17,097 bases of DNA from Belnapia sp. (GCA_028291445.1 JAQGIA010000185.1:1-17097), one strand, 5' to 3'. Shown: positions 1-6,626, counted from the stretch's first letter. Made by a program: numbers and translations. Notes: a model not told the origin generated them from the letters alone.

Positions 1-380
1 GCGCCGGCATGGCGCATCGGGGTGAAAAAGTGCCGCAAGCTGCGCGAGCCGTCGGTGTCCTGGTTGCCGAAATGACCCTCGTCGGCCCAGGCCTGGGTGA
101 CGCGGACCTTGGCCCAGTCGGCCTCCATCTCCTCGGCGACCACCATCGGGATCGAGGTGCGCACGCCCTGCCCCATCTCGGAGCGGTGGCAGGTGACGGT
201 GACGGTCCCGTCCTCGGCCAGGGCGACGAACAGCTTCGGATCGTCGCGCCAGCCATTCGGCATGCCATCCGCGCCGAAGCCCTTCGCCTGGGCCTGCGCT
301 GGCGGGATACCGATGGCGAGCACCAGGCTGCCGGCGCCGAAGCCGGCCAGCAGCCCGCGCCGGCTGATGTTCTCGATCAT
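1..380 (-). CDS. Molybdopterin-binding subunit of an IorB/aldehyde-oxidase-like dehydrogenase (N-terminal part)
   Basis: Only the first ~126 residues lie in the window; the gene continues past the left edge. It starts [17 protein letters not shown], a twin-arginine (Tat) type leader with RR at residues 7-8 followed by a hydrophobic stretch, which fits export of a folded cofactor protein. After it comes the family hallmark around [12 protein letters not shown] and VAEEMEADW, typical of the large molybdenum-cofactor subunit of isoquinoline 1-oxidoreductase and related periplasmic aldehyde dehydrogenases. Its ATG overlaps the TGA of the upstream 2Fe-2S subunit gene (ATGA), implying translational coupling and one complex. 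The substrate cannot be told from this fragment; isoquinoline, aldehydes and nicotinate-like heterocycles are all possible for the family. Confidence 0.85.
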   Translation of the reverse strand, partial: MIENISRRGLLAGFGAGSLVLAIGIPPAQAQAKGFGADGMPNGWRDDPKLFVALAEDGTVTVTCHRSEMGQGVRTSIPMVVAEEMEADWAKVRVTQAWADEGHFGNQDTDGSRSLRHFFTPMRHAG

Positions 381-835
381 GTCCGGCCTCCCTTGGCGGC
401 CTGCTTGATCGCGGCGCGGATGCGCGGATAGGTGCCGCAGCGGCAGAGGTTGCCGCTCATCGCCGTATCGATGTCGTCGTCGCCGGGATTGGGGATGTCC
501 TTCAGCAACGATGCCGCCTGCATGATCTGCCCGGCCTGGCAGTAGCCGCACTGCGAGACATTGAGCTCTCGCCAAGCGACCTGCATTGGGTGCTCGCCTG
601 TTTCCGAGAGCCCTTCGATGGTGGTGACCTTGGCACCATCGATCGAGGAAATCGGCGTCTGGCAGGCGCGCACCGCGCTGCCGTCGACATGCACGGTGCA
701 AGCGCCACACAATGCCTGGCCGCAGCCGAATTTCGTGCCGGTCAGTCCCAGCTCATCCCGCAGGAACCACAGCAGCGGCATCTCGCCGTCGCCATCGTAC
801 CGGCGTTCCGTACCATTCACGGTCAGCGTCGCCAT
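377..835 (-). CDS. 2Fe-2S subunit of an IorA-like molybdenum hydroxylase
   Basis: A 152-residue protein, normal length for the small iron-sulfur subunit of xanthine-oxidase-family enzymes. It carries both expected clusters: the plant-ferredoxin type C38-x4-C43-x2-C46...C58 and the second domain C96-x2-C99...C131-x-C133 (CGYCQAGQ and [11 protein letters not shown]). It passes electrons between the molybdopterin subunit encoded next and an external acceptor, often a cytochrome c in this family. I chose the ATG at 835 over one nine codons upstream because AAGGA lies 8 nt before it and MATLTVNG is the usual N-terminus. There is no FAD subunit gene beside it, as expected for the two-subunit IorAB type. 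Molybdenum hydroxylase identity is firm; substrate is unknown. Confidence 0.92.
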   Translation of the reverse strand: MATLTVNGTERRYDGDGEMPLLWFLRDELGLTGTKFGCGQALCGACTVHVDGSAVRACQTPISSIDGAKVTTIEGLSETGEHPMQVAWRELNVSQCGYCQAGQIMQAASLLKDIPNPGDDDIDTAMSGNLCRCGTYPRIRAAIKQAAKGGRT

Positions 836-1139
836 GTCGTCGATCCTTGCCGGGGGTTGCAATCAGCCTAGACCAGCTGCGGCGTGCGGCGGCAGGACAA
901 ACTGCTCACATCGCGAGACCGCGAAAACTAGCATGACTTATTGGCAATCACGTCGATTCTTCCTCTCCTCAGCGTGTCGCTGTCAGTGAGCTGCAGGGAT
1001 AAGCGGTTAAGATGCACTTAGCCCTGCTCGCGTTGTGGATTATGCGATGCGGACATACTCCGGCCGTCCGAGCTCGATCATGCGATTCAACGCATCGGCG
1101 GCGATGGCCACCCCGGTAGCCTGCCGGCCGTCGGTTTAC
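836..1139. other. Gene-poor spacer upstream of the iorA-like gene
   Basis: No complete gene is visible. About 900-965 is noticeably richer in A/T than its surroundings and lies upstream of the minus-strand 2Fe-2S subunit gene, so it probably holds that operon's promoter, but I cannot pick a convincing -35/-10 pair. On the minus strand a 31-codon open stretch (1135 down to the stop at 1040-1042) reads ...AADALNRMIELGRPEYVRIA and then stops. It has good codon character but no start, and looks like the C-terminal tail of a broken gene that I do not recognise. Confidence 0.45.
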
Positions 1140-1482
1140 GACCGCAGCCGCGCCGACCGGTAAAGGGGGCCGAAAGCTGTCCATAGCGATGCTGCTGTCC
1201 AGACCTGCCTGACCATGAAAATGCTGTTCGGCATGGCGCTGCGCCAGACGGCCGGCTCTCGTCGAGAGCCTCGCGCGGTTAACCGGCCTCGATTGGACTG
1301 TGCCAAACTCTTGGGCCAAGGCCTGATCGCAAGGATTGCGGCCGCAAGAGCGCCGAGTTCCAGGTTCGTATGGCCGTCCTGAACGGCTTCACCGCGCTCG
1401 AATACCCGTCATCGAAGCCGTAGGATGAGGCTGTCCGGGGAAAGGGGAACCCTGACCGTCAGCTCATTCGTACACCAAAGCG
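1140..1482 (+). pseudogene. Remnant of an IS5-family (IS903-like) transposase with internal deletion
   Basis: Translated in shifting frames, the plus strand reads (G)RGPKAVHSDAAVQTCLTM, KMLFGMALRQTAG, then after a frameshift near 1258 VESLARLTGLDWTVPN. It then jumps directly to a C-terminal part, CAKLLGQGLIAR and, after further shifts, EFQVRMAVLNGFTAL and IPVIEAVG followed by TGA at 1426-1428. These are the N-terminal and extreme C-terminal parts of an IS5-family transposase; the DDE catalytic core between them is missing. Downstream, CATTCGTACACCAAAGC at 1465-1481 resembles an IS5-type terminal inverted repeat read from the other strand. I could not find the matching left end. The element is inactive; frameshifts, a stop at 1161 and the deletion all show decay. 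Confidence 0.75.
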
Positions 1483-1512
1483 GGCGCAGTAGTAGTAGCC
1501 ATGTCATACGGC

Positions 1513-1528
1513 CCGGCCTTGCGGCCGG
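1513..1528 (+). other. Perfect GC hairpin in the leader of the RidA cassette
   Basis: CCGGCC-TTGC-GGCCGG forms a six-pair stem with a four-base loop, enclosed by a longer alternative pairing of GGCCCGGC (1510-1517) with GCCGGGCC (1530-1537). It lies about 50 bases before the RidA start and has no T-tract, so it is not an intrinsic terminator. It could influence leader structure, or simply reflect high GC content. Confidence 0.25.
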
Positions 1529-1579
1529 CGCCGGGCCGGGCGAGGCTGCGCGCCAAGACCTACGGCCGGAGACCCGTGC

Positions 1580-1954
1580 ATGAGCCAGCCGCCGCTGTTC
1601 CCGCCCGCCCGCACCGTGCCGCTCGGCGGCGGGGCGAAGCTGATCTTCTGTTCGGGCGTCACCGCCCGCGGCAGCGCCGCCGCGGGCAGCAGCGTGCAGG
1701 ACCAGGCGCGGGAATGCCTGGCACGGCTGGAACGCACGCTGGCGGGGGAAGGGGCCGACCTCTCGCATCTGCTGAAGATCACCACCTGGCTCAGCGACAT
1801 GCGCCATTACGACGGCTTCAACGAGGTGCGTCGCGCTGCCTTCGCCGGGCTGGCGGCACCGCCCGCCAGCACCTGCGTCGGCGGGGCGCAATTCACCACC
1901 ACCGATGTCTGCATCGAGATCGAGGCCATCGCCGTGCTGCCGGGCCCAACATGA
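1580..1954 (+). CDS. RidA/YjgF/YER057c/UK114-family protein
   Basis: A 124-residue protein of normal RidA size. The N-terminal FPPARTVPLGGGAKLIFCSGVTAR, the central LERTLAGEGADLSHLLKITTWL and the C-terminal CVGGAQFTTTDVCIEIEAIAV match the family, including the conserved ...IEIEAIA strand. RidA proteins are soluble trimers that hydrolyse reactive enamine/imine intermediates; several subfamilies without the key arginine have other jobs. Here the usual Arg before the tail (in the R-x-x-V-E-V/A context) is not seen: the stretch reads APPASTCVGG, so deaminase activity is uncertain. The ATG is preceded by GGAG with 9 nt spacing. Its stop overlaps the next start as ATGA, tying it to the two iron-sulfur genes downstream and suggesting a role specific to that pathway. 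Confidence 0.9.
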   Translation: MSQPPLFPPARTVPLGGGAKLIFCSGVTARGSAAAGSSVQDQARECLARLERTLAGEGADLSHLLKITTWLSDMRHYDGFNEVRRAAFAGLAAPPASTCVGGAQFTTTDVCIEIEAIAVLPGPT

Positions 1955-2361
1955 GCGGCCTCGCCGGGCATATCCGCACGGAATCGGCGCGGCTGGCGGC
2001 GCTCTGCACCGCCTGCGGCGGCTGCGTGACGGCCTGCCCGATGACCCCCTATGCCGCGGGGGTCGATGCGGCCGAACCCGGCACGGTCGCCGCCGGCATG
2101 CGGGACGTGTTGCGCGACGGGCCGGGCTCGCCGGCGGCGCTGGCCTGGATCGCCGCCTGCACCCGCAGCGGCATCTGCACCCCGGCCTGTCCCGAAGGGC
2201 TCGATGCCGCCTTCATGCTGCGGCTGGCGCAATGGCGGGCCAAGGGCGCGCTGGGGACGGCCCCGCTGATCCCGGTCAAGGAAGACACGCAATACTCGCC
2301 CAAGGTGAAAGCCTTCGCCCGGCTGACCCTGACCGAGGAGGAACAGGCCCGATGGCTGTGA
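1951..2361 (+). CDS. HdrC-like 4Fe-4S ferredoxin-type protein
   Basis: A 136-residue soluble protein with two cysteine clusters of the HdrC/GlpC/GlcF type. The first is canonical: C19-x2-C22-x2-C25-x3-C29-P (CTACGGCVTACP). The second, CTRSGICTPACPEG at residues 70-82, has only three cysteines (C70, C76, C80); the position normally occupied by the second cysteine is Ser73. It is therefore likely to carry one regular 4Fe-4S cluster and an altered or 3Fe-4S-like second one; that is inference. It overlaps RidA upstream (ATGA) and the HdrB-like gene downstream by 10 bp. Together the pair resembles the electron-relay half of heterodisulfide-reductase or glycolate-oxidase-type complexes, but no flavin subunit gene is adjacent. 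Confidence 0.85.
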   Translation: MSGLAGHIRTESARLAALCTACGGCVTACPMTPYAAGVDAAEPGTVAAGMRDVLRDGPGSPAALAWIAACTRSGICTPACPEGLDAAFMLRLAQWRAKGALGTAPLIPVKEDTQYSPKVKAFARLTLTEEEQARWL

Positions 2362-3224
2362 ACCCTGAATCCATGGCCCCAGACCAGGGGCAGGCCGAAC
2401 CGGCCATCTTCTGGTACGGCTGCAACATGACCCGCCACGGCGAGGTCATCCGCGCCACCACCCGGCTGCTGGAAGCGGTCGGGATGGCGGCGGAGCCCAC
2501 CGGCGGCCCGGCCAGCTGCTGCGGCAGCCCGAAGGATGCCAGCGCCCGGATCAACGAGGGAATGGCCCGCCGCACCATCGAGGCCTTCAACGCGACCGGG
2601 CGCGGCAAGGTCGTCACCTGGTGCCCGTCCTGCCACATGAACATGCAGGACAGCATGGCGCCGGTGACCACCCCGGCCTTCGAGACGGTGCACGTGACCG
2701 AGGTGTTGCATGCGCGACGGGATCGCCTGCGCCCGCTGCTGACCCGGCCAGTGCCGGCGCGGGTGCTGCTGCATGGCCATCTCGGCTTCAACGGCAGGGT
2801 GCCGGTGAACGGGCTGGTCGCCGACCTGCTGCGGCTGATCCCCGGGCTGACCCTGCTCGACGAACCGTACCGGGCGCCGGGGCATATGTGCTCCTCGCTC
2901 GCCGGGGTGCCGGGCGCGCTGGCGGATGCGCAGCGCGCCACGCTGGCATCCATGGCGGCGGTCGGGGCCGATACGCTTTGCACGATATTCCATTCCTGCC
3001 ACCGGGAGATGGTCGGGCTGGAGCAGAACCATCCGGTCACCGTGGTGAACTGGATCCATCTGCTGGCGGCCAGCGCCGGCATCGCCGCGGAGGATGGCTA
3101 CAAGGCGATGCGCAACGCCGCCGACCCGCGCGCGGCGCTGGGCGAGGCGGCGGTCGCCGCCGCCGGCGAGCTGCCCTTCGCCCGGCTGATCGAGCCGGAA
3201 TTGCGCAAGGCGCCGATCGTCTGA
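2352..3224 (+). CDS. HdrB-like CCG-domain (cysteine-rich) protein
   Basis: A 290-residue protein. The N-terminal half has a full CCG (cysteine-rich) motif: C24, C56-C57-G, and C91-x2-C94 (WYGCNMTRHG, ASCCGSPKD, TWCPSCHMN), which in HdrB-type proteins binds an unusual iron-sulfur or zinc centre. The C-terminal half keeps the layout but not the residues: LLHGHLGFN stands where the first cysteine is expected, GHMCSS (C180) has a single Cys in place of CC, and C210/C216 are spaced as CTIFHSC rather than CxxC. So only one canonical site is present. The ATG at 2352 follows GAGGAGGAA with 8 nt spacing and lies inside the end of the HdrC-like gene. It most likely works with that protein in a thiol/disulfide or lactate/glycolate-type redox reaction; the substrate is unknown. 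Confidence 0.85.
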   Translation: MAVNPESMAPDQGQAEPAIFWYGCNMTRHGEVIRATTRLLEAVGMAAEPTGGPASCCGSPKDASARINEGMARRTIEAFNATGRGKVVTWCPSCHMNMQDSMAPVTTPAFETVHVTEVLHARRDRLRPLLTRPVPARVLLHGHLGFNGRVPVNGLVADLLRLIPGLTLLDEPYRAPGHMCSSLAGVPGALADAQRATLASMAAVGADTLCTIFHSCHREMVGLEQNHPVTVVNWIHLLAASAGIAAEDGYKAMRNAADPRAALGEAAVAAAGELPFARLIEPELRKAPIV

Positions 3225-3261
3225 GCCCCAGGGTTCCGGAGCCGCCGTAGGCAGCGGGCCG

Positions 3262-4245
3262 CTAACCCTCGATGCTCAGGTTCAGCCGCGTCGCGATCTC
3301 GGTCCATTCGCGCAGGTTTTTCTCGATCTGCGCCCGGAAGGCGGCGGGGTCCTGGTAGCTGGGGATGGTGTCGATCGCCAGCAGCCGCTGGTGCGTCTCG
3401 GGCTTCGCCGCCGCGATTCGGAAGGCGGCGACCAAGCGGTCCAGCACGGGCGGCGGGGTCCGCGCCGGGGCCAGCAGGCCGGAGAAGCCGCTGAAGCTGA
3501 AGCGCGCGGAGAAGCCGGATTCCCGCAGGGTCGGCACCTGCGGCATGGAGGGCACCCGGGCCTCGCCGCTGCAGACCAGGGCGCGGACCCGGCCGGCCTT
3601 CATCATCTCACCCGCCGCGGCCATGCTGTGGAAGCCGCCGTGGATCGACCCGCCGAGCATGTCCTGCAGCATCGGCGTTTCGCCGCGATAGGCGACATGG
3701 GTCATTTCCAGCTGCGCCTCCTCGGCCAGCATCAGCGCGAAGGCATGCCCGGTGGAGCCCGGGGCATAGGAGCCGAAGGACAGGTCCCGGCCGCGCCCCC
3801 AGGCGATGAACTCCGCCAGGGTGGTCACGCCGGCCGGCACGCCGGGGCCGACGCAGAACAGGATGGCGGTGGTGCCGAGCCGGCCGATCGGCGCGAAATC
3901 CGCCACCGGGTCGTAGGGGAAGCGCTTCATCACCACCGGCGTCTGGATATGGGTGGTGATGGTGAACAGCAGCGTATAGCCGTCCGGCGGGACCTTCGCC
4001 GCGGCCTCGGTGCCGATCAGCCCGCCGCCGCCGCCGCGGTTCTCGATGATGATGGTCTGGCCCAGTTCCGGCTGCATGCCCTCGGCGGCGATGCGCGCCC
4101 AGGTGTCGGTGCCGCCGCCGGGCGGGAAGGGGACGATGAAGCGGATCGGGCGATCCGGGAAGACGCCCTGGGCCTGGATCTGGGCTTGGGCTTGGGCCGG
4201 GCCGGCGAGGAGGGCGGGCAAGGCAAGCAGATGACGACGGTGCAT
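3262..4245 (-). CDS. TctC/Bug-family periplasmic substrate-binding protein (copy 2)
   Basis: A 327-residue exported protein of the tripartite tricarboxylate transporter receptor family. After a leader (MHRRHLLALPALLAGPAQAQ) comes the hallmark FPDRPIRFIVPFPPGGGTD, then IENRGGGGGLIGTEAAAKVPPDGYTLL, both standard for Bug proteins, which bind organic acids, amides or related anions in the periplasm. The signal-peptide end is stretched by a repeated AQ tract (AQAQAQIQAQ, near 4168-4198). The ATG lies only 5 bp after the stop of the upstream paralogue and has no clear Shine-Dalgarno, so re-initiation is likely. No TctA/TctB membrane genes are in the window, which is common for orphan Bug receptors. 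The open frame continues upstream in the same phase, but that extension overlaps the paralogue and is not coding. Confidence 0.9.
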   Translation of the reverse strand: MHRRHLLALPALLAGPAQAQAQIQAQGVFPDRPIRFIVPFPPGGGTDTWARIAAEGMQPELGQTIIIENRGGGGGLIGTEAAAKVPPDGYTLLFTITTHIQTPVVMKRFPYDPVADFAPIGRLGTTAILFCVGPGVPAGVTTLAEFIAWGRGRDLSFGSYAPGSTGHAFALMLAEEAQLEMTHVAYRGETPMLQDMLGGSIHGGFHSMAAAGEMMKAGRVRALVCSGEARVPSMPQVPTLRESGFSARFSFSGFSGLLAPARTPPPVLDRLVAAFRIAAAKPETHQRLLAIDTIPSYQDPAAFRAQIEKNLREWTEIATRLNLSIEG

Positions 4246-4250
4246 TCGGT

Positions 4251-5228
4251 TCAGCCCGTGGCATAGAGGTCGAGGGATTCGGCGAGCTCCGCCCATTGGC
4301 GGAGGGTGCGCTGGATCGAGGCGCGGAAGGTCTCCGGGTCCTCGTAGCCCGGCGTGGTGTCGATGGCGCGCAACCGCTGCAGCATGGAATCGCTGGTGGC
4401 GACGCGGCGGAAGGCCGTCACCAGCCGGTCCTTGACTGCCTGCGGCACCCGCGCCGGGGCGAACAGGCCGGTGAAGCCGGTGAAGTCGAAGCGGCGGGAA
4501 TAGCCGAGGTCGATCAGGGTCGGCACCTCCGCCGCCAGCGAAGGCACCCGCTCCGGCCCGCCGGTGGCCAGCGGCCGGATGCGCCGCGCGCGGATCATCT
4601 CGCCCGAGGCGGTCATGCTGTTGAAGCTGCCGTGGAAGCTGCCGGACAGCAGGTCGTGCAGCATCGGCGCCTCGCCGCGATAGGCGACCTGGGTCACCTG
4701 CAACCGGGCTTCCTCGGCCAGCAGCACGGCGAAGGCATGACCGGTCGAGCCCTGGCCGTAGTTGCCGAAGGCCAGCGGCCGGCCGCGGCCCCAGGCGACG
4801 AAGCCGGCCAGGTCCTTGACCTCGGCTGGAACCGAGGGCCCGACGCAGAAGGTGATGGCGGTGGTGCCGAGCCGGCCGACCGGAAAGAAATCCGCCACCG
4901 GGTCGTAGGGAAAGCGGCGGAAGGTAACCGGCGCCTGGACATGGGTGGTGATGTTGTACAGCAGGGTATAGCCATCCGGCGGCACCTTGGCCGCGGCCTC
5001 GGTCCCGATCATGCCGCCGCCGCCGCCACGGTTCTCGATGAGGATGGCTTGGCCGAGTTCGGCCTGGAGTGGCTCGGCCACCATGCGGGCCCAGACATCG
5101 GTGCCGCCGCCGGGCGGGAAGGGGACGATGAAGCGGATCGGCCGGTCGGGGTAGGCGGCCTGGGCGCGCGTGAGCCCAGGCGCGGCCAGCATGCCGGCGG
5201 CGAGGCCGGCCAGGCTCCTGCGTTGCAC
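4251..5228 (-). CDS. TctC/Bug-family periplasmic substrate-binding protein (copy 1)
   Basis: A 325-residue protein closely similar along its whole length to the gene that follows, so the two are a tandem duplication. It has a signal peptide ending near AQA (residues 22-24), then YPDRPIRFIVPFPPGGGTD, IENRGGGGGMIGTEAAAKVPPDGYTLL, and the late-family motif around GFTGLFAPARVP. The start is GTG, with GGAGGA about 8 nt upstream; no in-frame ATG fits. Bug proteins are periplasmic receptors that capture small carboxylates for a tripartite transporter or signal their presence. The pair converges on the RidA/HdrC/HdrB cassette with only 37 bp between the stops. They may be functionally linked, but opposite strands mean separate promoters. 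Confidence 0.92.
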   Translation of the reverse strand: MQRRSLAGLAAGMLAAPGLTRAQAAYPDRPIRFIVPFPPGGGTDVWARMVAEPLQAELGQAILIENRGGGGGMIGTEAAAKVPPDGYTLLYNITTHVQAPVTFRRFPYDPVADFFPVGRLGTTAITFCVGPSVPAEVKDLAGFVAWGRGRPLAFGNYGQGSTGHAFAVLLAEEARLQVTQVAYRGEAPMLHDLLSGSFHGSFNSMTASGEMIRARRIRPLATGGPERVPSLAAEVPTLIDLGYSRRFDFTGFTGLFAPARVPQAVKDRLVTAFRRVATSDSMLQRLRAIDTTPGYEDPETFRASIQRTLRQWAELAESLDLYATG

Positions 5229-5322
5229 GATGGTATCCTCCCGCGGGCCGTTCTGGCGTGGCCCTGCGCGGCAAGCCTAGGTCGGGCGCGGCCCGGGCCG
5301 CAAGCCGAACCGGCGGCAATCC

Positions 5323-5970
5323 TCAGTCCCGGTCCGGATAGTCCCGCCCCGGCCGGCCCTTGTACGCCGGCAGCGACCAGCCGCGCAGGATGGCGGCGGC
5401 GCGGATGGCGAAGCACACCCCCATCCCCGCCAGCAGGGCGGTGTCCCGCCAGACGCCATGCAGCCGCAGCACGACGAAGGCGGTGGCGCCGGCCAGCGCC
5501 GCCAGGGCGTAGATCTCCTTGCGCAGCAGCAGCGGGATCTCGTTGCAGATGACATCGCGCAGCGCCCCGCCGAAGGTCGCAGTCGCCACCCCGAGCAGCA
5601 CCGCGGCCCAGGGATGGGCGCCGGCGATCAGCGCGATCTCGGCACCCAGCACGGCATAGAGCGCGAGCCCCATCGCATCCGCCCACAACAGGGCGCGGAA
5701 GCGGTTTTCGACCCGGTGCGCGGTGAAGAACACCAGCACGGCGACGCTGCTCGCCACCGCCAGCAGCGACGGGTCGCCCAGCCAGAAGACCGGGGTGCGG
5801 CCGAGCAGCAGATCCCGCACGGTGCCGCCGCCGAAGCCGGTGACGGCGGCGATCAGGATGAAGCCGACCGCATCCATCTGCTTGCGCGAGGCGACCAACG
5901 CGCCGGAGGCGGCGAAAACCGCGATGCCGGCGAGGTCCAGCCAGCGCAGCAGGGTCTCGATGCCGCTCAT
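5323..5970 (-). CDS. TRIC-type channel / YadS-family (UPF0126) membrane protein
   Basis: A 215-residue polytopic inner-membrane protein with about seven hydrophobic segments. It contains both halves of the internally repeated family: GIAVFAASGALVASRKQMDAVGF with GFGGGTVRDLLLGRTPVFWL, and DAMGLALYAVLGAEIAL with ATFGGALRDVICNEIPLLLR. The paired GG-x-x-RD motifs are the lipid-binding/gating feature of bacterial TRIC homologues, which act as trimeric cation (potassium) channels. Length matches the family. It starts 21 bp after the stop of a small hypothetical gene on the same strand, so the two may share a transcript. Function as a cation channel follows from family membership only. Confidence 0.9.
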   Translation of the reverse strand: MSGIETLLRWLDLAGIAVFAASGALVASRKQMDAVGFILIAAVTGFGGGTVRDLLLGRTPVFWLGDPSLLAVASSVAVLVFFTAHRVENRFRALLWADAMGLALYAVLGAEIALIAGAHPWAAVLLGVATATFGGALRDVICNEIPLLLRKEIYALAALAGATAFVVLRLHGVWRDTALLAGMGVCFAIRAAAILRGWSLPAYKGRPGRDYPDRD

Positions 5971-5991
5971 CGCGCCGGCCTCGGACCGCCG

Positions 5992-6231
5992 CTACTCCGC
6001 GGGCATCGCCTGGGTGCGCCCCTGGGTGCGCCCCTGGGTACGCCCCTGGATGCACCCCTGGGCGGGCGCCGGCACGGCCGCCGCGCCGCGGGCGCTGCCG
6101 GTACGGCGCAGCGATAGCCCGGGCATGTAGCAATGCGAGCGGAAATGGCCGGTGCCGATCGGCGTGACGATGCGGGCATCGCGGCCCGCTGGGGCACCCG
6201 ACGCGGCGGTGGTTTCTGGCAAGATGGACAT
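5992..6231 (-). CDS. 79-residue hypothetical protein with a C-terminal QGRT repeat
   Basis: I do not recognise this protein. It begins MSILPETTAASGAPAG, has a plausible central domain ARIVTPIGTGHFRSHCYMPGLSLRRTG, and ends with CIQGRTQGRTQGRTQAMPAE encoded by a 12-bp tandem repeat. Codon usage is strongly G/C at third positions, like its neighbours, which supports real coding. There is no signal peptide or membrane segment; the predicted tail is basic and hydrophilic. The start at 6231 has only a weak ribosome-binding site, and a TATGAT (-10-like) lies about 12 bases upstream on the minus strand. It sits immediately ahead of the TRIC-family gene and is divergent from the YgiB-like gene. Confidence 0.6.
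   Translation of the reverse strand: MSILPETTAASGAPAGRDARIVTPIGTGHFRSHCYMPGLSLRRTGSARGAAAVPAPAQGCIQGRTQGRTQGRTQAMPAE
6010..6057 (+). repeat. 12-bp tandem repeat, four units plus a degenerate fifth
   Basis: Units begin at 6010, 6022, 6034 and 6046; the first two are identical (CTGGGTGCGCCC), the third has one change and the fourth two. A degraded fifth unit follows at 6058. On the minus strand they encode the repeating Gln-Gly-Arg-Thr tail of the 79-residue protein. The unit length is a multiple of three, so gain or loss of a unit keeps the frame. Confidence 0.95.
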
Positions 6232-6354
6232 GCGAGGGTCCCGATCATACTTGCCGCGCCTCCCGCAGAAACTCCCTGTGGAATCCCACCTGGGACTGCA
6301 CGGAAATCCAGGAGGCGCTGGCGGTATCCGGCCGCTTCCGGTTAGCCTTCGCCC
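6232..6354. promoter_or_regulatory. Divergent intergenic region, probable back-to-back promoters
   Basis: This 123-bp gap separates the minus-strand 79-residue gene from the plus-strand YgiB-like gene, so promoters for both directions should lie in it. The only recognisable element is TATGAT on the minus strand around 6244-6249, close to the -10 consensus, with no good -35 partner. For the plus strand I see no clear hexamers. Confidence 0.35.
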
Positions 6355-6624
6355 ATGCGGCGTGCAACAGGGATCAGCCTCGTCCTGCTCGGCGGCGGCC
6401 TCGCCTTCGGCCTCTCGACCTGTGACGCCACCTCGGAGGAATGCCGGGCGGCACGCGCGGCCGGACGGCCGGATGCCGAGCAGCTCTGCCGCAACACCCG
6501 CAGCGGCGGGTCCCATTCCGGCAGCGGCGGCAGCCGGGGCAACGCCAGTGGTGGCGACAGCCTCCCCGCCAGCAGCCGGGGCGGCTTCGGCGGCTTCGCC
6601 AGCCACTTCAGCGGCGGCGGCTGA
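6355..6624 (+). CDS. Short YgiB/YjfM-like (DUF1190-type) exported Gly/Ser-rich protein
   Basis: An 89-residue protein: MRR followed by a hydrophobic leader to about residue 20, then C23, C30 and C45 within STCDATSEECRAARAAGRPD, and a Gly/Ser-rich end (SRGGFGGFASHFSGGG). The leader ends LSTC, close to but not a clean lipobox, so membrane anchoring is uncertain. The Arg-Gly-Gly-Phe-Gly tail and the adjacent ATP-grasp gene match the YgiB/YjfM (DUF1190) arrangement of enterobacteria, although those proteins are roughly twice as long; this looks like a minimal version. It ends 2 bp before the next gene. Assignment to DUF1190 rests mainly on context and the tail, so it is tentative. Confidence 0.7.
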   Translation: MRRATGISLVLLGGGLAFGLSTCDATSEECRAARAAGRPDAEQLCRNTRSGGSHSGSGGSRGNASGGDSLPASSRGGFGGFASHFSGGG

Positions 6625-6626
6625 GG

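Noticed and set aside
1501..1579. Earlier start of RidA or of the frame at 1501 as a separate gene
   Set aside because: The frame opened at 1501 is the HdrC-like frame read through RidA. It lacks family sequence before 1951, and RidA has a good start at 1580.
3230..3269. Bidirectional terminator from AGGGTT (3230-3235) and AACCCT (3264-3269) between convergent genes
   Set aside because: The six-pair stem has a 28-base loop with no T-tract on either strand, too weak to call.
3262..5319. A single 685-residue minus-strand open frame suggesting a double-length receptor fusion
   Set aside because: Only its last 327 residues (from 4245) look like a Bug receptor. The upstream part is an out-of-frame shadow of the other receptor gene, which has its own signal peptide, start and stop.
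4296..5552. 418-codon plus-strand open frame opposite the first Bug receptor and TRIC gene
   Set aside because: Shadow frame; composition (Gly/Ala/Arg/His-rich, no motif) is typical of antisense reading in high-GC DNA.
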